Virus record (IMG/VR): IMGVR_UViG_3300032288_000680
Coordinates: 1 to 26,363 of that record
Direction: 5' to 3' (one strand)
DNA from: a virus
Length of the DNA stretch: 26,363 nucleotides
The notes under the pieces are model-generated. The model searched no databases. It was not told the DNA's origin and was given only the letters and a program-made list of their open reading frames with translations. Positions 1-7,031 of this stretch are shown in pieces. Made by a program: the position numbers and the translations under genes. Position 1 is the stretch's first letter. Every line of letters begins with the position of its first letter.

Positions 1-2
1 TA

Positions 3-146
3 GTGTTAAAGATTAGAAACCCATTTTACTTTACAGAAGGCAAACCTTCAGATGTAATTAAAGTATTTTGTTATAGATGTTCTAGAGAATTTTATGTGTA
101 TCGTGTAAATTTAAGAGCAAATAATTATTGTGTAGATTGTAAATAG
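3..146 (+). CDS. Small zinc-ribbon protein (possibly partial at 5' end)
   Basis: An open frame runs from GTG at 3 to TAG at 144-146 and would encode 47 residues. It holds two CxxC pairs, CYRC near residue 24 and CVDC at the C-terminus, separated by a basic, aromatic stretch. That spacing is typical of a treble-clef or zinc-ribbon fold binding one zinc ion. The frame is still open at the window edge, so GTG may be internal and the protein longer; no ribosome binding site can be checked. It ends one base before the next gene starts, so it belongs to the same + strand operon. A nucleic-acid or transcription-factor-binding role is likely by analogy only. Confidence 0.6.
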   Translation: MLKIRNPFYFTEGKPSDVIKVFCYRCSREFYVYRVNLRANNYCVDCK

Positions 147-147
147 A

Positions 148-807
148 TTGAAAAAAGATGCATGGGTAGATGAATATGAATTACTTGTCTCTACTCTTGC
201 GTCTGAATATTATAGGAAATATCCAGTTACTGAAGCAGAAGATATAAGACAAGTATTATGGGTATGGTTTCTTACACATCCAGTTAAATATACAGAATGG
301 TCTAAGTTACCAACCAAAGATAAAGAAAGATTAATTGCTAGGTCACTACGCAATGCAGCACTTAAATATTGTGAACAAGAAAAAGCACGCAAGGTTGGCT
401 ATGACATATCAGATTTATATTACTATGACCCATCAGTTATAGAAGCATTCCTTCCATCTATCATAGGTAATAGTTATGAAATACCTAGTAAAATCAAAGA
501 CATTAATTTTAAGTTTGGTAAATCAGGTGAGGTAACAGATGGCAACAACTGGCTAGTTCTACGGTCAGACATAGAAAAAGCATTCAACAGATTAGCAGAG
601 GCTAAACAAAATATTTTAAGAATCAAGTTCAGTGTAGAGAACTACGAGTGGAGTGATTTAGGAAAAGAACTTGATACATCTGCTGATGGTGCACGTATGA
701 AAGTTAACAGAGCAATTGCTTCTTTAATAAAAATACTAGGCGGATGGCGAACATACAGTGAGCCAGACGTTATAGAAACTAAAGAAGAAGGCGAAGAGCA
801 TGACTGA
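148..807 (+). CDS. Sigma-factor-like DNA-binding protein
   Basis: This 219-residue protein has the layout of a small sigma-70-like factor. A helical N-terminal part (residues about 8-85, with EDIRQVLWVW at 31-40 and a basic helix at 60-82) resembles sigma region 2. A C-terminal helix-turn-helix (about 167-196, SDLGKELDTSADGARMKVNR) resembles region 4, and an acidic tail follows. Actinophages often carry such proteins, probably to redirect host RNA polymerase or control late genes. The start is TTG at 148, one base after the previous stop; the first internal Met is near residue 184, far too late. The next gene overlaps its 3' end by 8 bases. Family assignment is by pattern only, and a non-sigma DNA-binding role is possible. 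Confidence 0.6.
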   Translation: MKKDAWVDEYELLVSTLASEYYRKYPVTEAEDIRQVLWVWFLTHPVKYTEWSKLPTKDKERLIARSLRNAALKYCEQEKARKVGYDISDLYYYDPSVIEAFLPSIIGNSYEIPSKIKDINFKFGKSGEVTDGNNWLVLRSDIEKAFNRLAEAKQNILRIKFSVENYEWSDLGKELDTSADGARMKVNRAIASLIKILGGWRTYSEPDVIETKEEGEEHD

Positions 808-1042
808 AGAACCTAAGGATATAAGGGAGTTACTAAACAAAAAAGATTACAGTAAGTCAATAGACTTAAGAGGTAATCCAATAGGAGATATCTGTGTATG
901 TGGTTCAGAACTATTCCTAGCCATAGTAGCCTTTGAACAAGGAGAGATATGTTTTTACTTTTTAGATGGCGAGTGCGCTGATTGTGGTTCTTTAGTTACT
1001 TTGTCCACACCAATAGATGACATAGGAATGGATTGCATATAA
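800..1042 (+). CDS. Zinc-ribbon protein of actinophage type
   Basis: This protein has 80 residues. After a charged N-terminus it has CVCGSE near residues 33-38 and CADCGSLVTL near 59-68, separated by about 25 mostly hydrophobic beta-type residues. Two CxC(G)/CxxCG knuckles spaced like this suggest a single zinc-ribbon domain. Similar short proteins with a C-terminal CG(S/T)L.T..TP(L/I)D signature are common hypothetical genes of actinobacteriophages. The ATG lies inside the end of the sigma-like gene (8-base overlap), and the TAA shares a base with the ATG of the next gene (TAATG). It is therefore translated as part of the same regulatory operon. Its exact function is unknown. Confidence 0.7.
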   Translation: MTEEPKDIRELLNKKDYSKSIDLRGNPIGDICVCGSELFLAIVAFEQGEICFYFLDGECADCGSLVTLSTPIDDIGMDCI

Positions 1043-1203
1043 TGCCTTACTACGATTTTGAATGTAAAGTATGTGCCAAAGTTATAGAAACAGATGACCC
1101 TACTCCACTACCTTGTACCTGTTGCGGAAATATTATGATTCGTATATGGTCCTCTGTACCAGTACATTTTAAAGGAACTGGTTTCTATTCTACGGGGGGC
1201 TAA
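1042..1203 (+). CDS. FmdB-family-type zinc ribbon protein
   Basis: This 53-residue protein is clearly an FmdB/CxxC_CXXC_SSSS-type putative regulatory zinc ribbon. It starts MPYYDFECKVC, has a second Cys cluster CTCCG near residues 25-29, and ends with the typical segment IWSSVPVHFKGTGFYSTGG. FmdB-type proteins are short zinc-ribbon proteins thought to act in regulation, and their precise target is mostly unknown. Its ATG overlaps the previous TAA by one base, and its TAA overlaps the WhiB ATG by one base, so it is locked between two other metal-binding regulators. The family call rests on the N-terminal MPxYxxxCxxC motif and the FKGxGFY motif. Confidence 0.85.
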   Translation: MPYYDFECKVCAKVIETDDPTPLPCTCCGNIMIRIWSSVPVHFKGTGFYSTGG

Positions 1204-1490
1204 TGAGATTTAGTGATACACCAGCATGTAATGGTATAGATGTAGAAGTATTCTTTACTGAAGACAAAGGTGGTAACTATGCTCATCTTGATTATGTTAA
1301 AAAAATATGTAAGACTTGTCCAGTACGAGTCGAATGTTTTGATTATGCAATGGATACACTAGTCCATGGAATATGGGCAGGTACTACTAAAGAAGAAAGG
1401 GACAGGTATAGAAGCAAACACAACATGGTAGGTAAAACTGTTGTACCAGCATCTATGTTTGACGGTGTAATCTATGAGCAAACTATCTGA
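1203..1490 (+). CDS. WhiB-family transcriptional regulator
   Basis: This 95-residue protein has all four WhiB iron-sulfur ligands: C9, C36, C39 and C45 in CKTCPVRVEC. The usual G(I/V)W(A/G)G turn follows (GIWAG at 56-60), then ERDRYR. WhiB proteins are confined to Actinobacteria and their phages. They bind a 4Fe-4S cluster and act on transcription through the primary sigma factor; phage versions can antagonise host WhiB proteins. It is the strongest host indicator in the window. It follows the FmdB-like gene with TAATG coupling and overlaps the next gene by 17 bases. The extension after residue 70 is short and not strongly basic, so an independent AT-hook type DNA-binding tail is not evident. 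Confidence 0.95.
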   Translation: MRFSDTPACNGIDVEVFFTEDKGGNYAHLDYVKKICKTCPVRVECFDYAMDTLVHGIWAGTTKEERDRYRSKHNMVGKTVVPASMFDGVIYEQTI

Positions 1491-1857
1491 TTTTGATTTA
1501 GATTTATCAGTTGGTCATGAAGGCGAAGCATTAGTTAATAAACTATTAACTGGTGGCAAAACTATTGAAGTAAAGACAGACCTTATGTGGAAGAATACTG
1601 GCAACTTATATATAGAAACAGTATGCTGGTCGCACAACAATGAAGAGTGGTATGCATCAGGATTATCTACAACTAAAGCAGAGTACTGGGCATTTGTTTT
1701 AGAAGGAGCAACCTTTATTGTCCCTATAGACGCACTCCGTCATGCGGTTACCTTGTGGGGACATCCTATTACCTGTAATATAGAACCTAATCCTAGTAAG
1801 GGTTATTTAATTAAACCTGAATTAATTCTTCAGGCAATTAGAGAGTTGGCTAGGTAG
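1474..1857 (+). CDS. PD-(D/E)XK nuclease-like protein
   Basis: This 127-residue protein begins with a helix containing GHEGEAL (residues 14-20) and then a strand with the E-V-K triplet (TIEVKTD, residues 30-36), followed by TGNLYIE (42-48). An early Glu, a (D/E)xK strand and a further acidic strand are the core signature of the PD-(D/E)XK nuclease superfamily. Small phage members act as Holliday-junction resolvases, recombination endonucleases or restriction-like enzymes. The rest includes Trp-rich segments and a C-terminal helix. Its ATG lies 17 bases inside the WhiB gene, and it is the last gene before the shared terminator. The fold is fairly likely, but the substrate is unknown. Confidence 0.65.
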   Translation: MSKLSDFDLDLSVGHEGEALVNKLLTGGKTIEVKTDLMWKNTGNLYIETVCWSHNNEEWYASGLSTTKAEYWAFVLEGATFIVPIDALRHAVTLWGHPITCNIEPNPSKGYLIKPELILQAIRELAR

Positions 1858-1885
1858 AGGGGAACTACTTAGAAAACAAAAAAGA

Positions 1886-1916
1886 CCCCCGCTCCAGTAG
1901 TGATACTGGGCGGGGG
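1886..1916. terminator. Bidirectional Rho-independent terminator
   Basis: A nearly perfect hairpin lies between the converging + and - units. Bases 1886-1892 (CCCCCGC) pair with 1910-1916 (GCGGGGG), and 1894-1899 (CCAGTA) pair with 1904-1909 (TACTGG). There is one bulged T at 1893 and a GTGA loop. An A-rich tract on the left (AAAACAAAAAAGA) becomes a U-tract for - strand transcripts, and a T-rich tract on the right (ATTCTTTATTT) serves + strand transcripts. It sits 29 bases after the nuclease-like stop and 20 bases before the holin-like gene's 3' end. It should stop both units and prevent read-through into antisense RNA. Confidence 0.93.
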
Positions 1917-1935
1917 ATTCTTTATTTGTATTTAA

Positions 1936-2127
1936 TTACTTACTGTTAACACCAAATTCTGTTGCAGATGGGTCCAGTGCTTTAAGTACTGGTCCCGCTA
2001 CAGCAGCAACGACTGCTAATGCAAGTGTCTTTAGGTCAGTTGTGCCAGCAAGATATAGAGCAATTACTGATGCTACTGCTGCACGAATGTAGGTAACTAC
2101 AATTGCTTTTAATTTAGTTGTATCCAT
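1936..2127 (-). CDS. Holin-like small membrane protein
   Basis: This 63-residue protein has a basic N-terminus (MDTTKLKAIVVTYIRA). A long hydrophobic Ala/Val/Leu-rich stretch follows from about residue 15 to 51, enough for one or two transmembrane segments with a short TDLK turn between them. The C-terminus is polar. Size, topology and position directly after the endolysin gene fit a phage holin, which times lysis by permeabilising the membrane. A good ribosome binding site (AAAGGAT) lies just before its ATG at 2127, and it is the last gene before the terminator. No sequence-specific holin motif exists, so the call rests on context and hydrophobicity. Confidence 0.7.
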   Translation of the reverse strand: MDTTKLKAIVVTYIRAAVASVIALYLAGTTDLKTLALAVVAAVAGPVLKALDPSATEFGVNSK

Positions 2128-2135
2128 TTTATCCT

Positions 2136-2594
2136 TTAAGGGCGAGCAACGCCCATTACTAGGGAGTAGGCACGTTTCTTTAGATACACACCATCTCCGT
2201 TTGATTGACTGCCCTTATTATCCCCTGAGGTATTACCCTCATAGACCGTAAGGTATTTCTTTCCATCGTTACTAGCACAGATACCAACATGGTCAGCCTC
2301 TGCATCAGCATCGAATTGAAAGAAAACTATATCTCCAGGCTGGGCTTTACCCACTGGGACTATTTTGCCTTTACTTGTAAACCATTTAAGTCCTGCTTGA
2401 CAAGATGCAAATCCCTTTTTAGTTTGGGCTGCTATCTTTTCACCTAGTCCTGCTTGGTCAAAGCACCAAGATACAAACATTGCACACCAAGGGTTATAAT
2501 TTAATCCATACCACTTGCCATACATACTGTCATTTCTTGTACCTACTTCTTGATATCCAAGTTGAGACTTGGCGATGTCTACTACATTACTCAT
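2136..2594 (-). CDS. CHAP-domain endolysin
   Basis: This 152-residue protein consists almost wholly of a CHAP (NlpC/P60-like cysteine amidase/peptidase) domain. The nucleophile is C37 in NPWCAMFVSWC, the general base H102 in ADHVGI, and the polar partner E119/N121 in VYEGNTSG. QPGDIVFF at 85-92 is the usual strand before the His. CHAP endolysins cut peptidoglycan cross-bridges or the amide link to the glycan. There is no separate cell-wall-binding domain and no signal peptide, so it needs a holin for access. The start is ATG with a strong ribosome binding site (AAAGGACG). Its 5' end overlaps the preceding small membrane-protein gene by 8 bases, and the holin-like gene follows after 8 bases. 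Confidence 0.92.
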   Translation of the reverse strand: MSNVVDIAKSQLGYQEVGTRNDSMYGKWYGLNYNPWCAMFVSWCFDQAGLGEKIAAQTKKGFASCQAGLKWFTSKGKIVPVGKAQPGDIVFFQFDADAEADHVGICASNDGKKYLTVYEGNTSGDNKGSQSNGDGVYLKKRAYSLVMGVARP

Positions 2595-2742
2595 TGTCGT
2601 CCTTTGGGTTTCTTAGTCGATAAGTAATTGCCCAAGCAATTAGTGTTCCAATAATTGCGTAGCCAACTACAGTTTTTGCTGAACCATCAAGTACAACCCA
2701 AGCAATAAACATACCTAGTACTGTCCATAATTGTTCAATCAT
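2587..2742 (-). CDS. 51-aa membrane protein, possible second holin or antiholin
   Basis: An ATG at 2742 opens a 51-residue frame ending in TAA at 2587-2589. There are two hydrophobic stretches, about residues 4-18 (LWTVLGMFIAWVVL) and 26-42 (VGYAIIGTLIAWAITY). A basic and polar C-terminal tail (RLRNPKDDNE) follows. The sequence AAGAGA just upstream of ATG can act as a ribosome binding site. Its 3' end overlaps the endolysin start by 8 bases, so translation of the two is probably coupled. Two hairpinned membrane segments right before the endolysin are typical of class II holins or antiholins, but only context and hydrophobicity support this. Confidence 0.68.
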   Translation of the reverse strand: MIEQLWTVLGMFIAWVVLDGSAKTVVGYAIIGTLIAWAITYRLRNPKDDNE

Positions 2743-2756
2743 ATCTCTTAATATTT

Positions 2757-3980
2757 TCAAGGTTTTCTCCTTCTTGTTGACTTAGGCTTATCGTTACCAG
2801 CCATAGGTCCACCAGCAGGGGAACTTGGCGTTGGAATTCTAGTTGTTGTACCTGCTGCCATACCTGCTGCATTTATAGCAGCCTGACTAGCGATAACAGA
2901 TGCAACAATAATTTCTTCTGATTCTTCTCGTTCTTCATCGGACATATCAGCACCTATATTTGCTACGGCTGTTAATACTTGTCCTGGGTCATCAAAGATT
3001 GCGCTTACTAATTCAGCAGGTGAATCAAATACTTGTAATGCAATAGCAACTTCTGCAGTAATTACAACTGCGTTACCATCATCATCAGTACGAACCTCTA
3101 CTTGAGTTTGTGCTGGTAAGTCTTCAAGGGTAAGACCTGCTTCTGCTATAGCCTCAACAGTAATGGCTTCACCATCTGCTGCTTCAATGATTGCTTCTAC
3201 TGCCGCTTCTACTTCTTCAGGTGTAGATTGTTCAGTAACTACAGGAGGGGCTACTTCTACAGGTACAGGTGGTTCCTCTACAGGTGCAGGAGATGCCTCT
3301 TCTACGGGTATAGGAGGTTCTTCTTCTACAGCAGGAGGTGCTTCAGGCTCTATAGGGGGCTCTGGAGCCTCTATAACAGGCTCTACTACTACTGGTGTAG
3401 GTGGTTCTTCAACAGGAGCAGGAGGTTCAGGTACAGGCTCAGGTCCTACTGGTTGGTAATCAATAATTATAGGTGGTGCTTCAGGTGCAGGCTCAGGAGG
3501 AGGTACTGGCTCTGGTTCTGGAATAGGTGCTGGTTCTGGCACAGGTGCAATATCAATTAAATTACTACTTAAAGTATAAGTACCAATAGGTCTTTGTCCT
3601 GCAACTATATAGTCATAAGATGTAGCACGAATAGTATAACTACCTGTATCTAATGTACCTGTAAGCCTAGATGCATAGTAATTAGTTTGAGAATTGTGGT
3701 TACTATCATCGTCTTGTCTAAGAACTACTTCGCCTTGGCGTAACTGTATCCAAGAATCTACCCAAGCAACTCGCTCTGTATTTATACCAGAGGGTGCGAT
3801 TTCAAATCTAGGACCAGTGGTTGTTTCAATTACATATTCAGTAGGTCCATTAACCTCTACTACTGTATCTACATAAGCAACATCAGGGGTTAATTCAATA
3901 AGTACTTCATCAGCGTAGGCTAATTGTGGTATTAAGAGTAGGCTAATCCCTATTAGAAAGGAGTAAATAAATCTGGTCAA
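2757..3980 (-). CDS. Secreted protein with PPC-like beta-sandwich and Pro/Glu-rich linker
   Basis: This 407-residue protein starts with a classical signal peptide: a basic n-region, the hydrophobic core FLIGISLLLIPQL, and AYA before residue 24. Residues about 25-145 look like an extracellular beta-sandwich similar to bacterial pre-peptidase C-terminal (PPC) domains, with DSWIQL, DDDSN and LDTGSYTIRATSYD followed by GTYTLSSN. Residues about 145-250 are a Pro/Glu/Val repeat (PVEEPP, PEPEPVP), then comes an acidic Ala-rich helical domain, and the end is basic (RRRKP). TTG at 3980 is the only common start codon after an upstream in-frame stop. It overlaps the 67-aa gene by 38 bases. It lies among lysis genes, so envelope disruption or a spanning role is possible, but the function is unknown. 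Confidence 0.75.
   Translation of the reverse strand: MTRFIYSFLIGISLLLIPQLAYADEVLIELTPDVAYVDTVVEVNGPTEYVIETTTGPRFEIAPSGINTERVAWVDSWIQLRQGEVVLRQDDDSNHNSQTNYYASRLTGTLDTGSYTIRATSYDYIVAGQRPIGTYTLSSNLIDIAPVPEPAPIPEPEPVPPPEPAPEAPPIIIDYQPVGPEPVPEPPAPVEEPPTPVVVEPVIEAPEPPIEPEAPPAVEEEPPIPVEEASPAPVEEPPVPVEVAPPVVTEQSTPEEVEAAVEAIIEAADGEAITVEAIAEAGLTLEDLPAQTQVEVRTDDDGNAVVITAEVAIALQVFDSPAELVSAIFDDPGQVLTAVANIGADMSDEEREESEEIIVASVIASQAAINAAGMAAGTTTRIPTPSSPAGGPMAGNDKPKSTRRRKP
3230..3545 (-). repeat. Pro/Glu-rich degenerate repeat in the secreted protein
   Basis: This stretch encodes about 105 residues made of irregular short units such as PEPEP, PVEEPP and PIPVEEA, rich in Pro, Glu, Val and Ala. Such sequence forms a stiff extended linker in TonB-like and cell-wall-spanning proteins. 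At DNA level it is an imperfect purine/pyrimidine-biased repeat that leaves both + strand antisense frames free of stops. Those antisense frames are by-products and not genes. Confidence 0.8.
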
Positions 3981-4146
3981 CGCGGGTTTCCAATCGTGTA
4001 ATGCGTCCCTCTAGATTATGTCCCCCGTTACCATCAGGTTTAAGTTCTGATAAATAGTGTTTAACTAGCCATCTAACCATTAAACCAAATGAGCCAATCA
4101 AAGTGCTTATTGCTACTGCCAGTGCAGCCCAGTCTTGCGTTGTCAT
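3943..4146 (-). CDS. Small TM plus coiled-coil protein, holin-like
   Basis: This 67-residue protein has one transmembrane helix (about residues 6-30, WAALAVAISTLIGSFGLMVRWL) followed by a polar linker (PDGNGGHN). A heptad-like coiled coil (LEGRITRLETRVDQIYLLL) lies at the C-terminus. This architecture is frequent in small phage lysis or holin-accessory proteins (XhlA-like, DUF2746-like), although I cannot assign a family. ATG overlaps the stop of the tail protein gene as TAATG at 4144-4148. It is the first of five genes that look like a lysis cassette, and its 3' end overlaps the secreted protein start by 38 bases. Confidence 0.65.
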   Translation of the reverse strand: MTTQDWAALAVAISTLIGSFGLMVRWLVKHYLSELKPDGNGGHNLEGRITRLETRVDQIYLLLSNRD

Positions 4147-6095
4147 TATACTGTCCTAATCATAATTTCTATGATTCCTCCAAAGCCATCAAATCGTCTA
4201 TCAGGTGGTGTCATACGAGTAAATGATATCTCTTCTATAACTGCTTGTAATGATTCAGATGTAGTTAAGTCTTGCCAGGTGATAACATCACCAGTCTTCT
4301 CAATCTCTTCTAGTAATCTGATACGGTCAAATGCTCTACCCTCATAGCCAACAATAGTATTATATCTATCTGTCTCTATATCAAAGCAGTAAACAGGAAA
4401 CTTAATAACTCTTACGCGAGGTGTAGCAATGGTAGCCTTAGCCTGATAACCTTTAAAGGTAGGACCAAGAGTAGTATCAGTACTATCACGAGTAAATGTA
4501 AACTTATATGCCAAAAATTCTTGGGCTGTAGCAGGTTGAGAAGTGGTAATTTCTACAGGGTCTACGTTTTCTGAGTATCCAATATGGTTATACTCTGTTT
4601 CAGAACCACCAGCAGTAGTTTCAATAGAAGATAATAATGTTTCTCCAACAGTAAATGAACCTCTAGCAATTAAACGTTTAAAGTTTTTAGGCTCTAAAGT
4701 TCCGTAACGAATCTTACCTGTCTTGATGTATCCAGTTTCGGCTAAGACTGTAGTTGATTGAATAGCAATACCATTGCTACCAGATGTAGTAAATGCTATT
4801 TGGTCTGAGTTACCTACAAAATCTACGCTAGTAGCATAACCACTTACTCCACTAAGGAAAGTATCAGTAGCATAAGCAAAGCGTAATGTTTCAAGTTCGT
4901 TACCTAAATCAATTCTGTATAAACCAGGTTGTGATTCAATAGAACCAGTTACATAAACAAATCTATCTCTAAATGCAAAGTCTAATCCTGTATTGGCTGC
5001 TTCAATAATTAATGGACCATAACTTAGGTCTCCATTAGTATCTGATATAGAAGCCACACGAACACCCTTGTTGGTGCCAATTACTAGGTAGCCTAAATAA
5101 GATTCAATCTTAAGTGGATACTCACCACTAGGTAATTGTGCTGCAATAATACCTGAGGTAAGAGTTGGCATAACGCCAGTAGTAGTATTTAAAGTAAATT
5201 TATATATAGCACCATTTGTACCAGCGTAGCCAGCAGCATAGATGGCAGAACCACCCTCTGAGATGGATGACCATATCCAAGCAGTATTAGGGTGCGTGTA
5301 TGTTGGTGTAGGTAATGCAATAGCACTACCAGTAGCACCAGTTAACTCATAAATTTTATTTTCTACAGCACCAACAAGACGTTGTTTAACCCAAGCAAGA
5401 GTAGCCCTTGTACCAGTTGCATAGTATTCAGTCCAACCAGAAGATGCAGCGTTAAGTGGACCAACATAGATGTGGTCATTATCAGCAATAAATAATCGTG
5501 TACCATCTGTTACTACTGCGCCATCTAAAATGTTTCCAAGATTAGTAGGAGCATAGGTTGTTACTACAGTTCCGCTTGAATTAAAAGATTTTATTGTGGT
5601 AGAGCCAGGAATATATCCAACAATTACATCAGTAGTGGTAGATATTCCAGATATAACTTTATATATACCACTAGAGACAGCAGTATTAGTGGTTTCTTTA
5701 AGTAGAGTTACTTGTCCCTTAGTAAATACATCTACATTTTGTGAATCAGCAAATCTGTGTGCTGTTGTTTCGCCACCATCTGGGTCATAGAATTTAATAC
5801 CTGTACCAGAATGGAAAGATGATTGACTTCTAATCCACCAACCAGTAAGTGATTGCTCACCTGGTTCTTTGTTATTATCAAACTGGTCTTTCTTATAAGG
5901 AGCAGTCTGTCTAACGTATGGTCTAGCATCTGATACTGCATAGATGAAAGGCATACCACCAAGGGCTACATCATAGGCTACATCTGTATTTGTCCAAACA
6001 GAACTGCTTGATGTAATACCAAGGTCAACAGCAATAGAACGACCAATGTTGGCAGTTGCCGAACCTCGTCCTTCGGTAATATCACGACTTACCAC
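4146..6095 (-). CDS. Beta-propeller-like minor tail or fibre protein
   Basis: This 649-residue protein is rich in Thr, Ser and Gly and lacks membrane segments. Residues about 140-460 show repeated blade-like strands of about 40-50 residues (GAVVTDGTRLFIADNDHIYV, KQRLVGAVENKIYELTG, YLGYLVIGTNKGVRVASI, FRDRFVYVTGS), suggesting a six- or seven-bladed beta-propeller. The C-terminal 190 residues look like a beta-sandwich receptor-binding or tail-attachment region. Start GTG at 6095 is preferred: an AAGGAGAG ribosome binding site lies just upstream, and the neighbouring ATG at 6097 is out of frame and stops after two codons. It lies between the glycosyltransferase and the lysis genes. A virion role is probable; the exact structure is inferred. 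Confidence 0.6.
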   Translation of the reverse strand: MVSRDITEGRGSATANIGRSIAVDLGITSSSSVWTNTDVAYDVALGGMPFIYAVSDARPYVRQTAPYKKDQFDNNKEPGEQSLTGWWIRSQSSFHSGTGIKFYDPDGGETTAHRFADSQNVDVFTKGQVTLLKETTNTAVSSGIYKVISGISTTTDVIVGYIPGSTTIKSFNSSGTVVTTYAPTNLGNILDGAVVTDGTRLFIADNDHIYVGPLNAASSGWTEYYATGTRATLAWVKQRLVGAVENKIYELTGATGSAIALPTPTYTHPNTAWIWSSISEGGSAIYAAGYAGTNGAIYKFTLNTTTGVMPTLTSGIIAAQLPSGEYPLKIESYLGYLVIGTNKGVRVASISDTNGDLSYGPLIIEAANTGLDFAFRDRFVYVTGSIESQPGLYRIDLGNELETLRFAYATDTFLSGVSGYATSVDFVGNSDQIAFTTSGSNGIAIQSTTVLAETGYIKTGKIRYGTLEPKNFKRLIARGSFTVGETLLSSIETTAGGSETEYNHIGYSENVDPVEITTSQPATAQEFLAYKFTFTRDSTDTTLGPTFKGYQAKATIATPRVRVIKFPVYCFDIETDRYNTIVGYEGRAFDRIRLLEEIEKTGDVITWQDLTTSESLQAVIEEISFTRMTPPDRRFDGFGGIIEIMIRTV

Positions 6096-6096
6096 A

Positions 6097-6828
6097 TTAC
6101 TCTCCTTGTGTTTGTTTAGCCTTTAGTTGATGTTTTAATTCTTGCATTGACCAATACAATGCGTATAAATCCATATCCCACGCAGTGGTCTTCATATGTT
6201 TTGCTATTGCACCAGTATGTGCGTGTAGCGGAATACCTGTTGCTTTACATTTACGGAAGAAAGATATATCTTCCCCTACAAACTTATCTTCTTTCTGGTC
6301 ATTCTCGGCAAACAAAGAAACTTCATTGCCATACTTCTCACGTAGTTTAGTTACCACATCACGATGCATAACTACAAATCCCATACCTGCCATATCAATT
6401 TTAAGTACTTGATTAGGTGGTAGTGGGTGATGATACTTAACTTGGTATTCATTTATGTCATCAAAAATGACTGGCATAAATACTGGAATGCTGCCGTCTT
6501 TATCTTTACCTATAAAATAGATACCACTAACCATTGGGTGTGTATCTTTATTTGCAGTATCGTGTAGTAGTTTCCAGATATTCATATCTACAACTACATC
6601 AGAATCTACCCATAATAGCCAGTCAGTCTTAGTCTTATCATACCAATGGTCTAGTAAAGATTGTCTTTGTCTTGCTATTTGATTGCCTTGTACTCTAATA
6701 GAACTAGCAATTGGCATACCATTGTTAACGCCACCAAGAATTATAGATACTATTCCTTCAGTGAATTTGCCATCAACCATACCATTGTCACACCAACCAA
6801 TAGATACTGTTTCTTTTGGTCTTATCAT
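6097..6828 (-). CDS. GT-A-fold glycosyltransferase
   Basis: This 243-residue protein looks like a nucleotide-sugar-dependent glycosyltransferase. It has an early SIRVQGNQIARQRQ segment for nucleotide binding, the metal-binding DxD motif in LLWVDSDVVVD (DSD at 75-77), AGMGFVVMHRDV at 147-158, the acceptor-site GED at 185-187, and a metal-ligand-type His in LHAHTG (202-204). Phage enzymes of this type can decorate virion proteins, DNA bases or host envelope. The last seems less likely, as there is no membrane segment. It starts at ATG with an AAGGGGACATA leader and lies between the fibre genes and the propeller-like tail protein, so glycosylation of the fibres is a plausible inference. Confidence 0.82.
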   Translation of the reverse strand: MIRPKETVSIGWCDNGMVDGKFTEGIVSIILGGVNNGMPIASSIRVQGNQIARQRQSLLDHWYDKTKTDWLLWVDSDVVVDMNIWKLLHDTANKDTHPMVSGIYFIGKDKDGSIPVFMPVIFDDINEYQVKYHHPLPPNQVLKIDMAGMGFVVMHRDVVTKLREKYGNEVSLFAENDQKEDKFVGEDISFFRKCKATGIPLHAHTGAIAKHMKTTAWDMDLYALYWSMQELKHQLKAKQTQGE

Positions 6829-6844
6829 TATGTCCCCTTAGTTA

Positions 6845-7015
6845 TTACTTAGCCAGTTTTAGTGAATCAGTTAAACTTGTTGTCTTAACTAACTTAACCT
6901 TGCGGTCACTTATGTATCCACCCTTATCATCAAGTGTTGTCTTAGCAGTTGTTTCATTATCTGCTAATACTTGAATAAGCATTATTACTTCAAACGTGTA
7001 GCATTTAGTTTTCAT
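6845..7015 (-). CDS. Small hypothetical protein (56 aa)
   Basis: ATG at 7015 opens a 56-residue frame ending in TAA at 6845-6847. The product begins MKTKCYTFEVIMLIQVLADN and continues with a basic, Lys/Thr-rich half that includes DDKGGYISDRKVKLVKTT. A strong ribosome binding site (AAGGGGACACA) precedes the ATG and is almost identical to the leader of the downstream glycosyltransferase gene (AAGGGGACATA). No membrane segment or known motif is visible; the strand-rich pattern suggests a small single-domain fold. It fills an otherwise empty gap in a compact operon, which supports its being real. Function unknown. Confidence 0.65.
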   Translation of the reverse strand: MKTKCYTFEVIMLIQVLADNETTAKTTLDDKGGYISDRKVKLVKTTSLTDSLKLAK

Positions 7016-7031
7016 TGTGTCCCCTTATTAG

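Noticed and set aside
3163-3560. Two + strand frames antisense to the Pro/Glu-rich region
   Set aside because: They are made of Ser/Thr/Gly or Arg/Tyr/Trp runs that mirror Pro/Glu codons on the - strand, so they are composition artefacts.
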